A stretch of DNA of 64,000 nucleotides, from NCBI RefSeq assembly GCF_039529295.1, contig NZ_BAAAMN010000007.1:1-64000 (forward strand). The letters run 5' to 3'. Both the position numbers and the translations under genes were made by a program. The DNA is from Yaniella flava (GTDB taxonomy: Bacteria > Actinomycetota > Actinomycetes > Actinomycetales > Micrococcaceae). The notes under the pieces are model-generated. The model was not told the DNA's origin, did not search any database, and saw only the letters and a list, made by a program, of their open reading frames with translations. Below, in pieces: positions 1 through 8,657 of this stretch. Within the stretch, counting starts at the first letter, position 1; each line of letters starts with the position of its first letter.

Positions 1-656
1 ACGAGGCCATTTATCGCACCGTGTATCTGCACAAGGTCCGCAAGATACTGCCACATAATATTCATCGATGTTTGCGTCGCAATCGGCCCATCCGCCACGG
101 CAAACACTACTCCACCCGGGGCCAGTGGCGATCGCAAATCAAAAATGCCCGGTCCATTCACGACCGGCCAGCTGAAGCCGAGGATCGCACGATACTAGGC
201 CATTGGGAAGGCGATCCGATCATCGGCGGCACCAACTCTCAAATAGCCACCCTGGTAGATCGAGCCAGCCGGAAAGTGGATCTAGTGCAGTTAGCAGATC
301 GCAGTGCACAGCATCTCACCACCGCACTGAGCCAGCGTAGCACCCAGCAACCAACAATAGAAGTCAAGACATTGACCTGGGATCGCGGCATGGAACTTGC
401 GGACCATCAGACCATCACCCAAGCCACCGGTGTGGAGATCTTCTTCGCAGACCCGCTAAGCCCCTGGCAGCGCGGCACCAACGAAAACACCAACGGACTC
501 ATCCGCCAGTACCTACCCAAGAAAACCAACCTGAGCCGATATTCACAAACCGATCTGGACCACATCGTCCATGAACTCAACACCCGACCCCGCAAAGGCC
601 TAGGCTACCGAACCCCACTCGAAGCCGAAGCCCACGGTGTTGCCTTGACGATTTGA
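1..656 (+). CDS. IS30-family transposase, C-terminal part (cut by window edge)
   Basis: DDE transposase of an IS30-type insertion sequence. The frame is open from base 3, reading EAIYRT into the first GTG at 21, so the N-terminal HTH part lies left of the window. The catalytic triad is visible: Asp in GHWEGDPI, Asp in TWDRGMEL, and Glu in NENTNGLIRQYLPK, followed by the usual RPRKGLGYRTP tail. The stop lies within what is probably the right inverted repeat. The element appears inserted in an IS3-type element, because IS3 sequence resumes directly after it. The catalytic core is intact here; whether the whole gene is cannot be judged. Confidence 0.9.
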   Translation, partial: EAIYRTVYLHKVRKILPHNIHRCLRRNRPIRHGKHYSTRGQWRSQIKNARSIHDRPAEAEDRTILGHWEGDPIIGGTNSQIATLVDRASRKVDLVQLADRSAQHLTTALSQRSTQQPTIEVKTLTWDRGMELADHQTITQATGVEIFFADPLSPWQRGTNENTNGLIRQYLPKKTNLSRYSQTDLDHIVHELNTRPRKGLGYRTPLEAEAHGVALTI

Positions 657-660
657 ATCC
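1..660 (+). mobile_element. IS30-type insertion sequence, right-hand part
   Basis: The transposase runs nearly to the element end. IS3 orfA coding sequence resumes at 661, so I place the right boundary at about 660. The last 25 or so bases, overlapping the stop codon, are the probable terminal inverted repeat. The left end and target duplication are outside the window and cannot be checked. Confidence 0.7.
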
Positions 661-929
661 AAGGCGGCTTTTTTTAGGAATTCATTCTCCATCCGCAGCT
701 CTCGAACCTCTGCCTCCAGCTCCGCTAACCGCACCCGATCCGAGGGCTTCAACGCCGGTTCCGGCTCTGGATTCTCTTCCCGATACAGCTTGACCCAATT
801 GCCCAGGGTACCGTCATTGATCTGGAGTTCTTTGGCGACTTGCGCGATCGGCCGGTCGTTTTGCACGACCATCTGGACCGCTTCAGCTTTGAACTGCGCA
901 CTGAACTTCCGACGTGGTGATGTTGCCAT
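661..929 (-). pseudogene. IS3-family OrfA (helix-turn-helix protein), interrupted by IS30
   Basis: The product starts MATSPRRKFSAQFKAEAV, an IS3-type HTH_Tnp_1 domain. A leucine-zipper-like segment (RLAELEAEVRELRMENEFLKKA) follows. Near 670 the minus strand reads CTA AAA AAA GCC, an A7G slippery run of the kind IS3 elements use for -1 frameshifting into orfB. Just after it the frame runs into IS30 sequence (from 660 leftwards) and reads through foreign residues to about 600. OrfA cannot now be joined to its orfB, so the element should be immobile unless helped in trans. Confidence 0.85.
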
Positions 930-984
930 GGTATTGATCCTGTCTGATAATCAACAACCTGTCCAACATCCTTATTACACCCCA
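661..984 (-). mobile_element. IS3-type insertion sequence, left-end fragment
   Basis: The fragment carries the start of orfA. Its outer end, read on the minus strand from 984, begins TGGGGTGTAATAAGG, with the TG...CA type end usual for IS3 elements. Immediately outside it the catalase reading frame resumes (GIDLTND). The rest of the element, including orfB, should lie beyond the IS30 copy, left of the window. Confidence 0.75.
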
Positions 985-2161
985 GATCGTTGGTGAGGTC
1001 GATTCCGGGTACGAGATGCCCTGGGTGGAAGGCCACCTGTTCAGTTTCGGCAAAGTAGTTACTCGGATTGGCGTTCAACGTCAGCCATCCGAGTGGTTGA
1101 ACTTCCGCTAGCTCCTCGGGCACGATCTTTGTTGGGTCGAGCAGATCGATACCCTCAAACATCTCGTCTTCGGTATCCGGAAAGACCTGAACCCCAAGCT
1201 CCCACTGCGGGTATGCACCGGATTCGATGGCATCGGCCAGGTCGCGCCGGTGGAAATCGGGGTCGACACCGTTAACCATCTGCGCCTCTTCCCAGGTCAC
1301 GGAGTGTGCACCGAGGCGTGGTTTCCAGTGGAATTTGACCAGGACCGTTTCATCGTTGGCATTGATCAGACGGAACGTGTTGACTCCAAAGCCTTCCATC
1401 ATCCGGTATGAGCGCGGGATGCCACGGTCTGACATCTGCCACATCGCATGCGCCTGGGCTTCGGTCTGCAGGGAGACGAAATCCCAGAAGGTGTCGTGGG
1501 CCGACTGCGCTTGTGGAATTTCGCGATCCGGGTGCGGTTTCGCAGCGTGGATGATGTCCGGGAACTTGATGCCATCCTGGATGAAGAAGACCGGAATGTT
1601 GTTCGCGACGAGGTCGTAGGTCCCCTCATCGGTATAAAACTTCGTCGCAAAACCGCGGGTGTCTCGCACGACGTCGGCAGAACCTCGTGAACCGACGACA
1701 GTTGAAAATCGAGTGAAGACCGGAGTGGTTTTCGCTTCGGTTAAGAACCGAGCGCGGGTCAGGTTGCCTGCCACTCCTTAGGATTCAAATACGCCGTGTG
1801 CGGCTGCTCCGCGAGCGTGGACGACGCGTTCCGGGATGCGTTCGTGGTCGAAGTGGGTGATCTTTTCGCGCAGGTGGTGATCCTGCAACAGGGTTGGGCC
1901 GCGTTCACCGGCCTTCAGTGACCGATGTGTATCCCGTACACGTGCACCTTGTGAGGTGGTCAAATATGTATGGGCCTGGGCCCGCGGGTTGCTGTTGTCT
2001 GCACCAACCTTTTGACCGGTGGCTGACCGTACCGCAGGAGTGCTCTGGTCAGCTTTCGCGGGAGAGGGTGCGTCGGGTTTTGGCGGGGTGGGCTGATCCT
2101 CTGGGTCGTGCAGTTGTGGGTCGATCGAACTTGGTTTGCCGGGAGTGTTAATGTCTGCCAT
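985..2161 (-). pseudogene. Catalase, broken by an in-frame TAA and an IS3 insertion
   Basis: Haem catalase (KatA/KatE family, H2O2 to water and O2). The N-terminal piece (ATG at 2161) contains RGPTLLQDHHLREKITHFD and the active-site His in PERVVHARG. It stops at a TAA (1778-1780) in the phrase AHGVFES-stop-GVAGNLTRARF; homologues usually have an aromatic residue there. The same frame continues with RFSTVVGSRGSADVVRDTRG, FFIQDGIKFPD, MSDRGIPRSYRMMEGFG and HPGHLVPGIDLTND, where the IS3 element cuts it at 984-985. The C-terminal part with the haem-ligand Tyr is lost. No functional catalase can come from this copy; another may exist elsewhere. The nonsense codon and the insertion are independent lesions, though their order is unknown. 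Confidence 0.9.
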
Positions 2162-2215
2162 GTGCCTCACGTCCGTTCATCTCAGTCATGAATGCATAGT
2201 GTGCTGTGCCCAGCG

Positions 2216-3390
2216 TCAGGGTTTCAGTACGACCTTGATGCAGCCGTCCTGTTTCTGCTGGAACATGTGGTACGCCTCGGGTGCTTGGTCAAGCGGCATA
2301 CGGTGGGTCACCAAATCGGTGACCCCTAACGGGTCTGACGAATCCTCAACATAGGGGATCAAGTCCTGATCCCAGTGCCGAACATTGCACTGACCTGCTG
2401 TAATGGTGAGTTGTTTATCAAAGATGGTCAGCATCGGCACTGGCGTAGCGGCGCCTCCGTAGACGCCACTGAGTGACACGGTGCTACCGCGGCCGGCAAG
2501 GTCTAATGCGGAGTTCAACGCCGAGGTTCGATCTAGGCCGACGTTGGTCAGGGCCTTTTGTCCGATCGCATCTGGGAGATACGCGGTGGCCTTGTGCAGT
2601 GCTGCCACGACGTGGTTGCCGTGGGATTCCATACCGACGGCATCGATGACGCCATCGGCCCCGCGTCCGTTGGTCCGTTCGTTGATCAATTGGGCCGCTT
2701 CCGCATGTTCGGAGGCGACGGTGACGCCGTGGCGGGCAGCCATCACGCGGCGCTCTGGCACGGTTTCCAGCGCAACGACGTCGTAGCCGAGCTGGACACC
2801 GATCCGTGCGGCGAATTGGCCGACCGGTCCGAGCCCGAGCACCGCCATGACACCGTCATCGGGCATGTGTGCGTATTGCACTGCCTGCCAAGCGGTGGGG
2901 AGGATGTCGGAGAGGAAAAGATAGTGTTCGTCGGTGAGTTCAGATCCGACTTTGATGGGGCCATAATCGGCGTGGGGCACCCGGAGGTACTCTGCTTGCC
3001 CGCCTGGTAGCTGGCCGTAGAGCTTTGAGTAGCCAAGCAGAGTTGCACCGGTGCCGTATTCGGTCACCTGGGTCGTCTCGCACTGCGACTGCAACCCACG
3101 CTGACAGTAATAGCAATACCCGCAGGAGACGTTGAAGGGGATCACCACGCGGTCGCCGGGCTGTAGATTGTTGACGGCGGAGCCGGTTTCTTCCACAATG
3201 CCGATCGGTTCGTGCCCGATGATGTCGCCGGGTGTCATGAACGGAGTCAGCACTTCATAGAGGTGCAAATCGGAGCCGCACACCGCGGTGGATGTGACGC
3301 GAATAATTGCGTCGGAGGTTCTTGAATCGTCGGGTCGGGCATTTCTTCGACGGAAACATTTCGTCGGCCTTGCCAGGTCACTGCTCGCAT
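2216..3390 (-). pseudogene. Zinc-dependent alcohol/formaldehyde dehydrogenase-like, frameshifted
   Basis: Medium-chain zinc dehydrogenase. The natural start is probably ATG at 3390 (MRAVTWQGRRNVSVEE). The frame breaks near 3315-3322, after PDPTIQEP; the other frame then reads DAIIRVTSTAVCGSDLHLY. A one-base loss explains this exactly. Downstream the protein is complete: catalytic-zinc motifs VCGSDLH and GHEPIGIVEE, four-Cys structural zinc loop (CGYCYYCQRGLQSQC), nucleotide-binding GLGPVGQ, and a C-terminus at KVVLKP. The part from 3283 could start at a GTG inside VCGSD but would lack the first strands of the catalytic domain. Glutathione-independent formaldehyde dehydrogenase-like proteins are the closest group I recognise. 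It lies beside the broken catalase. Confidence 0.8.
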
Positions 3391-3567
3391 GGTCGTCCTC
3401 GCGATCTGATGTTTGCGGGGCCTACTTTGCTGTGTCGCCGAGTCTAAACAGGCTGACAAGAAGCTGTCTACAGCTCAGGCGTTTCTATGAAGGGCACCAT
3501 GCGTTGACCCTGCGAACGCCAACGACAACACAACAAAACGATGTATGTTCCGCCACCAACCCTGGCG
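3391..3567. other. Intergenic gap, nothing recognised
   Basis: This holds the upstream region of the broken dehydrogenase and the 3' flank of a small membrane-protein gene. I see no clear hairpin with a T-run and no conserved motif. Confidence 0.5.
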
Positions 3568-3960
3568 CTAGCGTTCCTCTGAGCTCGTCTCGTCGCTCGA
3601 CTGCTCTGCTGCTTCTGCTTCGGCACGTTCGCGGCGCATGCGTTCACGAGCCCTGGCGATCGCGGCGCGGTGCAGTTCTTCAGAAGAGCGGTTAATACCG
3701 GAACCCTCGGAGATGTGATCAGGGTTTTCGCGCCCGGTCAATTGCAGCAGGGCCACGACCACGAGTGTCGCTGCGACGCCGACACCGAAGGCGATCAGTC
3801 CGATGTCGAGACGCAGCGGATGGTCGGGGTTATTCAGTCCGCCGGTGCCCACAACTGTGGCAACGACAAATGCGATGAGCCCGACGACAAACGAAAAGAC
3901 CAGCGGGATCTTGATGCCGCCTTTGAATCCGCCGCGTGGTTTTTTAGGTGAATCTGGCAT
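3568..3960 (-). CDS. Small two-TM membrane protein, unknown function
   Basis: A 130-residue protein. It has a basic N-terminus (PKKPRGGFKGG), two hydrophobic segments at about 20-40 and 52-73, and a charged, probably helical C-terminal tail (AIARARERMRRERAEAEAAEQ). This layout, with a cytoplasmic coiled tail, is common among conserved actinobacterial proteins of unknown role. It is the last gene in a minus-strand series of membrane proteins, about 110 bases after the gene at 4074-4667. I do not recognise a named family. Confidence 0.7.
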   Translation of the reverse strand: MPDSPKKPRGGFKGGIKIPLVFSFVVGLIAFVVATVVGTGGLNNPDHPLRLDIGLIAFGVGVAATLVVVALLQLTGRENPDHISEGSGINRSSEELHRAAIARARERMRRERAEAEAAEQSSDETSSEER

Positions 3961-4073
3961 GGTGTGTTCCGGCTACCGGAGTTGCTCCTATGGAAGGTCG
4001 ATGGGGCTTATTCTAGCGCCTGTTTTACACAACGTAGAAATCGCGGGCTGTGGGCGAAATTTCAGCCGACACG

Positions 4074-4667
4074 CTACGGCGCTGGTGGCTGATACCCGTC
4101 CTCTTTGACCGCTTTGCGGGTGTCGAGCCAGTACCCGATCCCCGTGATAGCAAAGAGCACGGCGACGACGAGCGCATAGGTTCCAGCGATACCGAAAATG
4201 CGGTGGTAGTCCAGATCTTGCATCGCGGCGAGCAGGCCGGCCGTGATGATCCCGACAATGCCCGCGATGAGGTGATCTCGGGCTGGCGCGAAGCTCTTAC
4301 GCCAGGTCCACGCCCAGACTTCGGCGATACCTCCCACCCCTAAGCCCGCGGCAATGGTAATCCACGTGACGGTCGCTGACACGTCGCCGAGCTGGAGTCC
4401 CACCAGGGTGAGTGCTGTGAGCATCCATATCGCTGCGATGAGCGACAGCGGCGAGCGCATGCCCTCGGGGACGGGGTCGCGGCGCAGGTATTCCCACATC
4501 GCCGATCCAGAGAACAAGAAGAAGATCGCACTGCCATAGTTTACGACGGCGTCGGAGGGTTCTTGGAACAGGAAGGTGGCGATACCAAAGAGTGCTGCCA
4601 CGCCGGCGCGGATGAGTACCGGCCGGTAGATGACGGAGGTGATATCGAGGTCTATTTTTTGGCTCAT
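4074..4667 (-). CDS. Multi-pass membrane protein (HdeD/DUF308-like), unknown function
   Basis: A 197-residue protein with about six hydrophobic segments arranged in repeated pairs, for example VLIRAGVAALFGIATFLF and LIAGIVGIITAGLLAAM. This resembles the HdeD/DUF308 group of small integral membrane proteins, but no diagnostic motif secures that. It begins 16 bases after the MATE gene ends, so it is probably part of the same transcript. A TAGAAT box 9 bases before the ATG could also give it a private promoter. The name is an inference from topology. Confidence 0.65.
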   Translation of the reverse strand: MSQKIDLDITSVIYRPVLIRAGVAALFGIATFLFQEPSDAVVNYGSAIFFLFSGSAMWEYLRRDPVPEGMRSPLSLIAAIWMLTALTLVGLQLGDVSATVTWITIAAGLGVGGIAEVWAWTWRKSFAPARDHLIAGIVGIITAGLLAAMQDLDYHRIFGIAGTYALVVAVLFAITGIGYWLDTRKAVKEDGYQPPAP

Positions 4668-4683
4668 GTCGGTTCCATTCTAG

Positions 4684-6015
4684 TCATTGCGCGCCGAGTC
4701 GAATCCAGGTGTCGCGACGGATACGTAACCACAGTCCCAGCGCCCGCGCGGCAAGGAATACGCCGGCGAATCCAATCCATACCCATGCCACAGCGCCAAC
4801 CTGGGTTGCGTCATCGGCGAGCGCAGCCAGCACATACAGTGCGGGTAGATAGATCACGATGTTGACGATCCCGATGAGCCCGAGGTATCTCGCGTCGCCC
4901 GCACCCATGAGGATCCCGTCGAGCACAAACACGTAGCCGGATAGTGGCTGGGAGATGGCCAGCACGATGAGCCCCGCGGTGGTCGCCGCGATGACGGCCG
5001 GGTCGGTAGTGAACACGTGAGGTAACCACGGCGACGCGATGCCCAGCAGGATGCCGGTGATGGCCCCGAAGCCAAATGACCAGCGGATCATGGTCGAAGT
5101 CAGCGCGCGTACGGCGGTCACGTTGGAGGCGCCAAGCTCCTTGCCGATGAGCGCTTGGGCCGCGATCGCCAGGGCATCGAGGGCGAACGCCATGGTCGAA
5201 TACACATTGAACACGATCTGGTGGGCGGCCAGCACTTCGGTGCCCAGTGCGGTCGCGGTGAGCACCGTGGCGAGGATTGCCGCACGCAGCGAGGCGGAAC
5301 GGACCAGCAGCCACGACCCCACCTGGGCAGTGGCGCGCAAGCCCGTCGTCGTGGGGGTAAAACCCACGTCGTAGCGGCGCATGCGCGGAATGAGGATGGC
5401 CGCATACACGGCGAACATGAGCCATTGGATGACGGAGGTACCGATGGCCGAGCCAGCGACGCCGAGGCCGAATACGTAGATGAGCAGGTAGTTGCCCAGG
5501 ATGTTCAGCCCGAATCCGACGCCGGCGACGATCAGCGGGGTGGTAGCATCCTGGAGGCCACGCAGTACGCCTGTTGCCGCGAGAACGGCGAGCATCGCGG
5601 GCAGCCCGAGCATCGAGTATTGCATGTAGGCCACGGCGTGTGGCGCGGCATCGGGGGTGGCGATGTTGACCAGCAGCGGGGCGGTATACCAGCCGATTAT
5701 CCCGAGGACGACGCCGAGCCCGAGGCCTAACCAGATGCCGTCGCGTCCGCGGGCCAGGGCGTTGCCTCGTTGCCCGGCGCCGAGGAACCGCGCCACGGCC
5801 GGGGTCGTCGAGTAGGCCAGGAAGATGAGCAGCCCGGTGACTGTTTGGACGATGGCCGCGGCCAGACCGACGCCGGCGAGTTCGGCGGCACCCAACCGAC
5901 CGATCATCGCGGTATCGGCCAGTAAAAACAGTGGCTCGGCGATCAGGGCACCAAATGCCGGAACCGCTAAGCCCAGAATCTGGCGGGTCAGTGACCGCTG
6001 GGATGAGTTCGCCAT
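4684..6015 (-). CDS. MATE-family (DinF-like) efflux transporter
   Basis: A 443-residue, roughly 12-TM cation-coupled exporter. The family signature is at the start (ILGLAVPAFGALIAEPLFLLADTAMIGRLG) and the second half repeats it (EVLAAHQIVFNVYSTMAFALDALAIAAQALIGKELG). Known members expel drugs or other small molecules using Na+ or H+ gradients. Its ATG directly abuts the stop of the CPBP protease gene (6016), so the two are almost surely translationally coupled. With the heterodimeric ABC exporter upstream, the context suggests a multi-pump export operon; the substrate is unknown. Confidence 0.9.
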   Translation of the reverse strand: MANSSQRSLTRQILGLAVPAFGALIAEPLFLLADTAMIGRLGAAELAGVGLAAAIVQTVTGLLIFLAYSTTPAVARFLGAGQRGNALARGRDGIWLGLGLGVVLGIIGWYTAPLLVNIATPDAAPHAVAYMQYSMLGLPAMLAVLAATGVLRGLQDATTPLIVAGVGFGLNILGNYLLIYVFGLGVAGSAIGTSVIQWLMFAVYAAILIPRMRRYDVGFTPTTTGLRATAQVGSWLLVRSASLRAAILATVLTATALGTEVLAAHQIVFNVYSTMAFALDALAIAAQALIGKELGASNVTAVRALTSTMIRWSFGFGAITGILLGIASPWLPHVFTTDPAVIAATTAGLIVLAISQPLSGYVFVLDGILMGAGDARYLGLIGIVNIVIYLPALYVLAALADDATQVGAVAWVWIGFAGVFLAARALGLWLRIRRDTWIRLGAQ

Positions 6016-6885
6016 CTAGATGAGGATCAGGCCCGTATCCATGCTGGTCAACTCGAGCATGAGCACCGACACCACATTATTGAAGGCGTGCGACAGCCAC
6101 GCGTAGGCAAAGGATTTCTTCGAGATCAGATACACAGCGGTAAAGGCGATGGCCATCGACATATACGGCAGCACCGAAGCGAAGGATGCGTTCGGATCAC
6201 CGATGAAGTGCAGCATGGTGAACGCGATAATCGAGATGGGCACGGTGACCCACGTCGGAATCCAGCGTCCGAGTTTACCGATGAGCACGTGACGAAAAAT
6301 GTACTCTTCAACGAACGGGCCGACCAGTCCCATGATGAGGATGGACACGATCAGCGAGGACTCCCCCGCGGCCTGTTCAACGGCTTCTTGATTGGCGGAG
6401 ACATCACCTTCCTGGCCGGAGATCACCAGGATGAACGACGTGAGCATCAGCGTGGCCAACCAGATGACCGGCAGCAGCAGGACTTTGACCCACCACCAGG
6501 TCGCAAACCATCGAAAGGATCGCACGAACGGTCGCCATGAGACAGCCAGCAGGATGATCCCGGTGATGCCGTAGAGCACCACGTTGGAGTACATCAAAAA
6601 CCAGGCGGGCATGGTCTCGGAGGTCAGCACGTCGTCAAAGGACATCGGCTCGCGCCCATAGGCCTGGGCACCGAATTCTGTGACCCCGGGAATCGAAAAG
6701 ACCAACAGCAGGCCACCCAGCACAAAGCCACCGACATAGACGAGCAGCCCTAAAAGGTCACCCCAGTGGAATTTGCCCGGGTCCGAGGCGGTTTTATCGT
6801 CGGCTTTGGAGTGTTTGCCACCGTGTTGTGGTTGGGGCCATCCGGTTGGATATTGGCCTGGCCAGCCTGTCGGGTAAGTACTCAC
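6016..6885 (-). CDS. CPBP-family intramembrane metalloprotease (Abi)
   Basis: A 289-residue protein. A Gln/His/Lys-rich soluble N-terminus (about 1-40) is followed by several TM segments. Motifs of the CAAX protease / bacteriocin-processing family are clear: EEYIFRH (EExxxR), then FTMLHFIG and LSHAFNNVVS, which supply the later conserved His and Asn. Such enzymes process prenylated or membrane proteins, or act in bacteriocin self-immunity. The ATG overlaps the upstream ABC gene by 4 bases, and the stop abuts the MATE ATG. Embedded between exporters, it may mature an exported peptide or protect the cell from it, but no precursor gene is visible nearby. Confidence 0.88.
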   Translation of the reverse strand: MSTYPTGWPGQYPTGWPQPQHGGKHSKADDKTASDPGKFHWGDLLGLLVYVGGFVLGGLLLVFSIPGVTEFGAQAYGREPMSFDDVLTSETMPAWFLMYSNVVLYGITGIILLAVSWRPFVRSFRWFATWWWVKVLLLPVIWLATLMLTSFILVISGQEGDVSANQEAVEQAAGESSLIVSILIMGLVGPFVEEYIFRHVLIGKLGRWIPTWVTVPISIIAFTMLHFIGDPNASFASVLPYMSMAIAFTAVYLISKKSFAYAWLSHAFNNVVSVLMLELTSMDTGLILI

Positions 6886-8657
6886 CGGCCTCCTTCGAGG
6901 TGTTGCTGGGTTTGGGCAGTATATAAATCATGGTACATTCCACCGGCTGCCAGCAACGCATCGTGTGACCCTTGTTCGACCACGTCGCCGTGATCCATGA
7001 CGACGATCACATCGGCGGCTCGGATGGTCGACAATCGGTGCGCGATGACAAATGAGGTGCGGCCCTGTTGCAGAATAGCCAGCGCCTCTTGGATGAGTGC
7101 TTCGGTTCGGGTGTCCACCGAGGATGTCGCTTCATCAAGAATCAACAGTCGCGGATTCGACAAAAATGCCCGGGCGATGGTGAGTAACTGGCGCTCCCCG
7201 GCCGAGATCGCATCCGAGTCCAGGCTGATCTCGGTGTCATAGCCATCGGGCAATTGGTTGATGAAATGATCGGCGCGGGCGGCTTGCGCGGCGGCAACGA
7301 TTTCGTCATCTGTGGCATCCGGGCTGCCATAGGCGATGTTGTGTTTGATGCTGCCCGAAAACAGCACGGCATCTTGGAGTACCATACCGATGGGTCGGCG
7401 CAACGCAGCCCGCGAGACGGTGGCAATATCGGTCCCGTCGAGCACAATCCGTCCCGCATCGACGTCGTAGAAACGCATGAGCAGGTTGACCAGGGTGGTT
7501 TTCCCGGCTCCGGTGGGCCCGACGATCGCCACCAACTGCCCCGGTGTCACATGCAGGTTCAGGTCGGTGATGAGCTCGGAGTCGTCGTAGCTAAACTCGA
7601 CGTGCTGGAATTCGACGTCGCCGGTGACGTCGTCCAGCTCACCGACGGTATCGGTTTCTTCCTCGGCGTCGAGGAATTCAAAGACCCGCTCGGCCGAGGC
7701 GACCGCGGAGATGATCATATTGGCCAGCCCGGCCAGTTGCCCCAGCGGCTGGTTGAATTCGCGCGAGTACTGGATGAACGCGGTGACCGAACCCAGTGGC
7801 ATCGCACCGGCCGCCACGCGCAGCGCACCCACCACGGCAATCCCGACGTAGCCCAGGTAGGTCACCCATTGCATAATCGGATTGATCATGCCCGAAATGA
7901 ACTGCGCCTTATAGCTGGCCTGATACACGGCGTCATTATGCGCATCAAACTCGGCGATCATTGCATCGGTACGGTTGAACAAGGTCATCACATCGTGGCC
8001 GGTAAAGGCTTCTTCAATGTGGCCGTTCAGCTTGCCGGTGTTGGCCCACTGGGCGGAAAACAGCTTCTGTGCTCGCTTGCCGATGATGCCGACGACGGCG
8101 GCCGCGATCGGCACGGCAATGAGCGCGATGAGTGCCAACTGCCAGGACAGCGTGAACATCATAATGGTGATGCCGATGATCGTGAGCAACCCGTTGAGCA
8201 GCGATGAGACCGTGTTTTGCACGGCCGTTTGAATGTTGTCGACGTCATTGGTGGTGCGCGAGAGCAGATCCCCGCGCTGGGTGCCATCGAACCAGTTAGT
8301 TGGTAACCGGTGGATTTTATGTTCGACATCCTGGCGCAGCACGTAGGTGATGCGGACACCGATGATGATCAGGATGCGTCCCTGCAGCCACATCAGAGTC
8401 ATTGCGACGACGTACATGGCCAACACGCGGGTAATGAGTTCGCCAAGGCGCGCGAAGTCGATGCCCTGGGCGTGGAAGAGCACGTTGACGGCCTCGCCCA
8501 GCACCAGTGGTGCCCAGACTTGCAGCACGACCGACACCACGGTCAGGAGCACGGCGGCGATCAGTTGCGGTTTATAGGGCGCGAAGACACCGGCCAGACG
8601 GCGCGCCGAGGGCCAGAATGTTGTGGCCGTACGGCCCGGATCGATTGTCTCAGCCAT
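6882..8657 (-). CDS. Heterodimeric ABC exporter half-transporter (consensus ATP site)
   Basis: A 591-residue type IV ABC exporter with an N-terminal six-TM domain and a C-terminal ATPase. Walker A is GPTGAGKTTLV, the signature is the variant ISAGERQ, and Walker B is LLILDEATSSVD with the catalytic Glu present. The H-loop is VIAHRLSTI. It overlaps its partner (8650-10377) by 8 bases and the CPBP gene by 4. The partner has Asp in place of the catalytic Glu, so the pair fits the TmrAB/BmrCD-like heterodimer pattern with one degenerate site. Substrate unknown; drugs, lipids or peptides are all possible. Confidence 0.92.
   Translation of the reverse strand: MAETIDPGRTATTFWPSARRLAGVFAPYKPQLIAAVLLTVVSVVLQVWAPLVLGEAVNVLFHAQGIDFARLGELITRVLAMYVVAMTLMWLQGRILIIIGVRITYVLRQDVEHKIHRLPTNWFDGTQRGDLLSRTTNDVDNIQTAVQNTVSSLLNGLLTIIGITIMMFTLSWQLALIALIAVPIAAAVVGIIGKRAQKLFSAQWANTGKLNGHIEEAFTGHDVMTLFNRTDAMIAEFDAHNDAVYQASYKAQFISGMINPIMQWVTYLGYVGIAVVGALRVAAGAMPLGSVTAFIQYSREFNQPLGQLAGLANMIISAVASAERVFEFLDAEEETDTVGELDDVTGDVEFQHVEFSYDDSELITDLNLHVTPGQLVAIVGPTGAGKTTLVNLLMRFYDVDAGRIVLDGTDIATVSRAALRRPIGMVLQDAVLFSGSIKHNIAYGSPDATDDEIVAAAQAARADHFINQLPDGYDTEISLDSDAISAGERQLLTIARAFLSNPRLLILDEATSSVDTRTEALIQEALAILQQGRTSFVIAHRLSTIRAADVIVVMDHGDVVEQGSHDALLAAGGMYHDLYTAQTQQHLEGGR

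Noticed and set aside
7254..8207. Plus-strand open frame of about 317 codons inside the ABC exporter gene
   Set aside because: Antisense to an intact ABC half-transporter; composition is that of a shadow frame.
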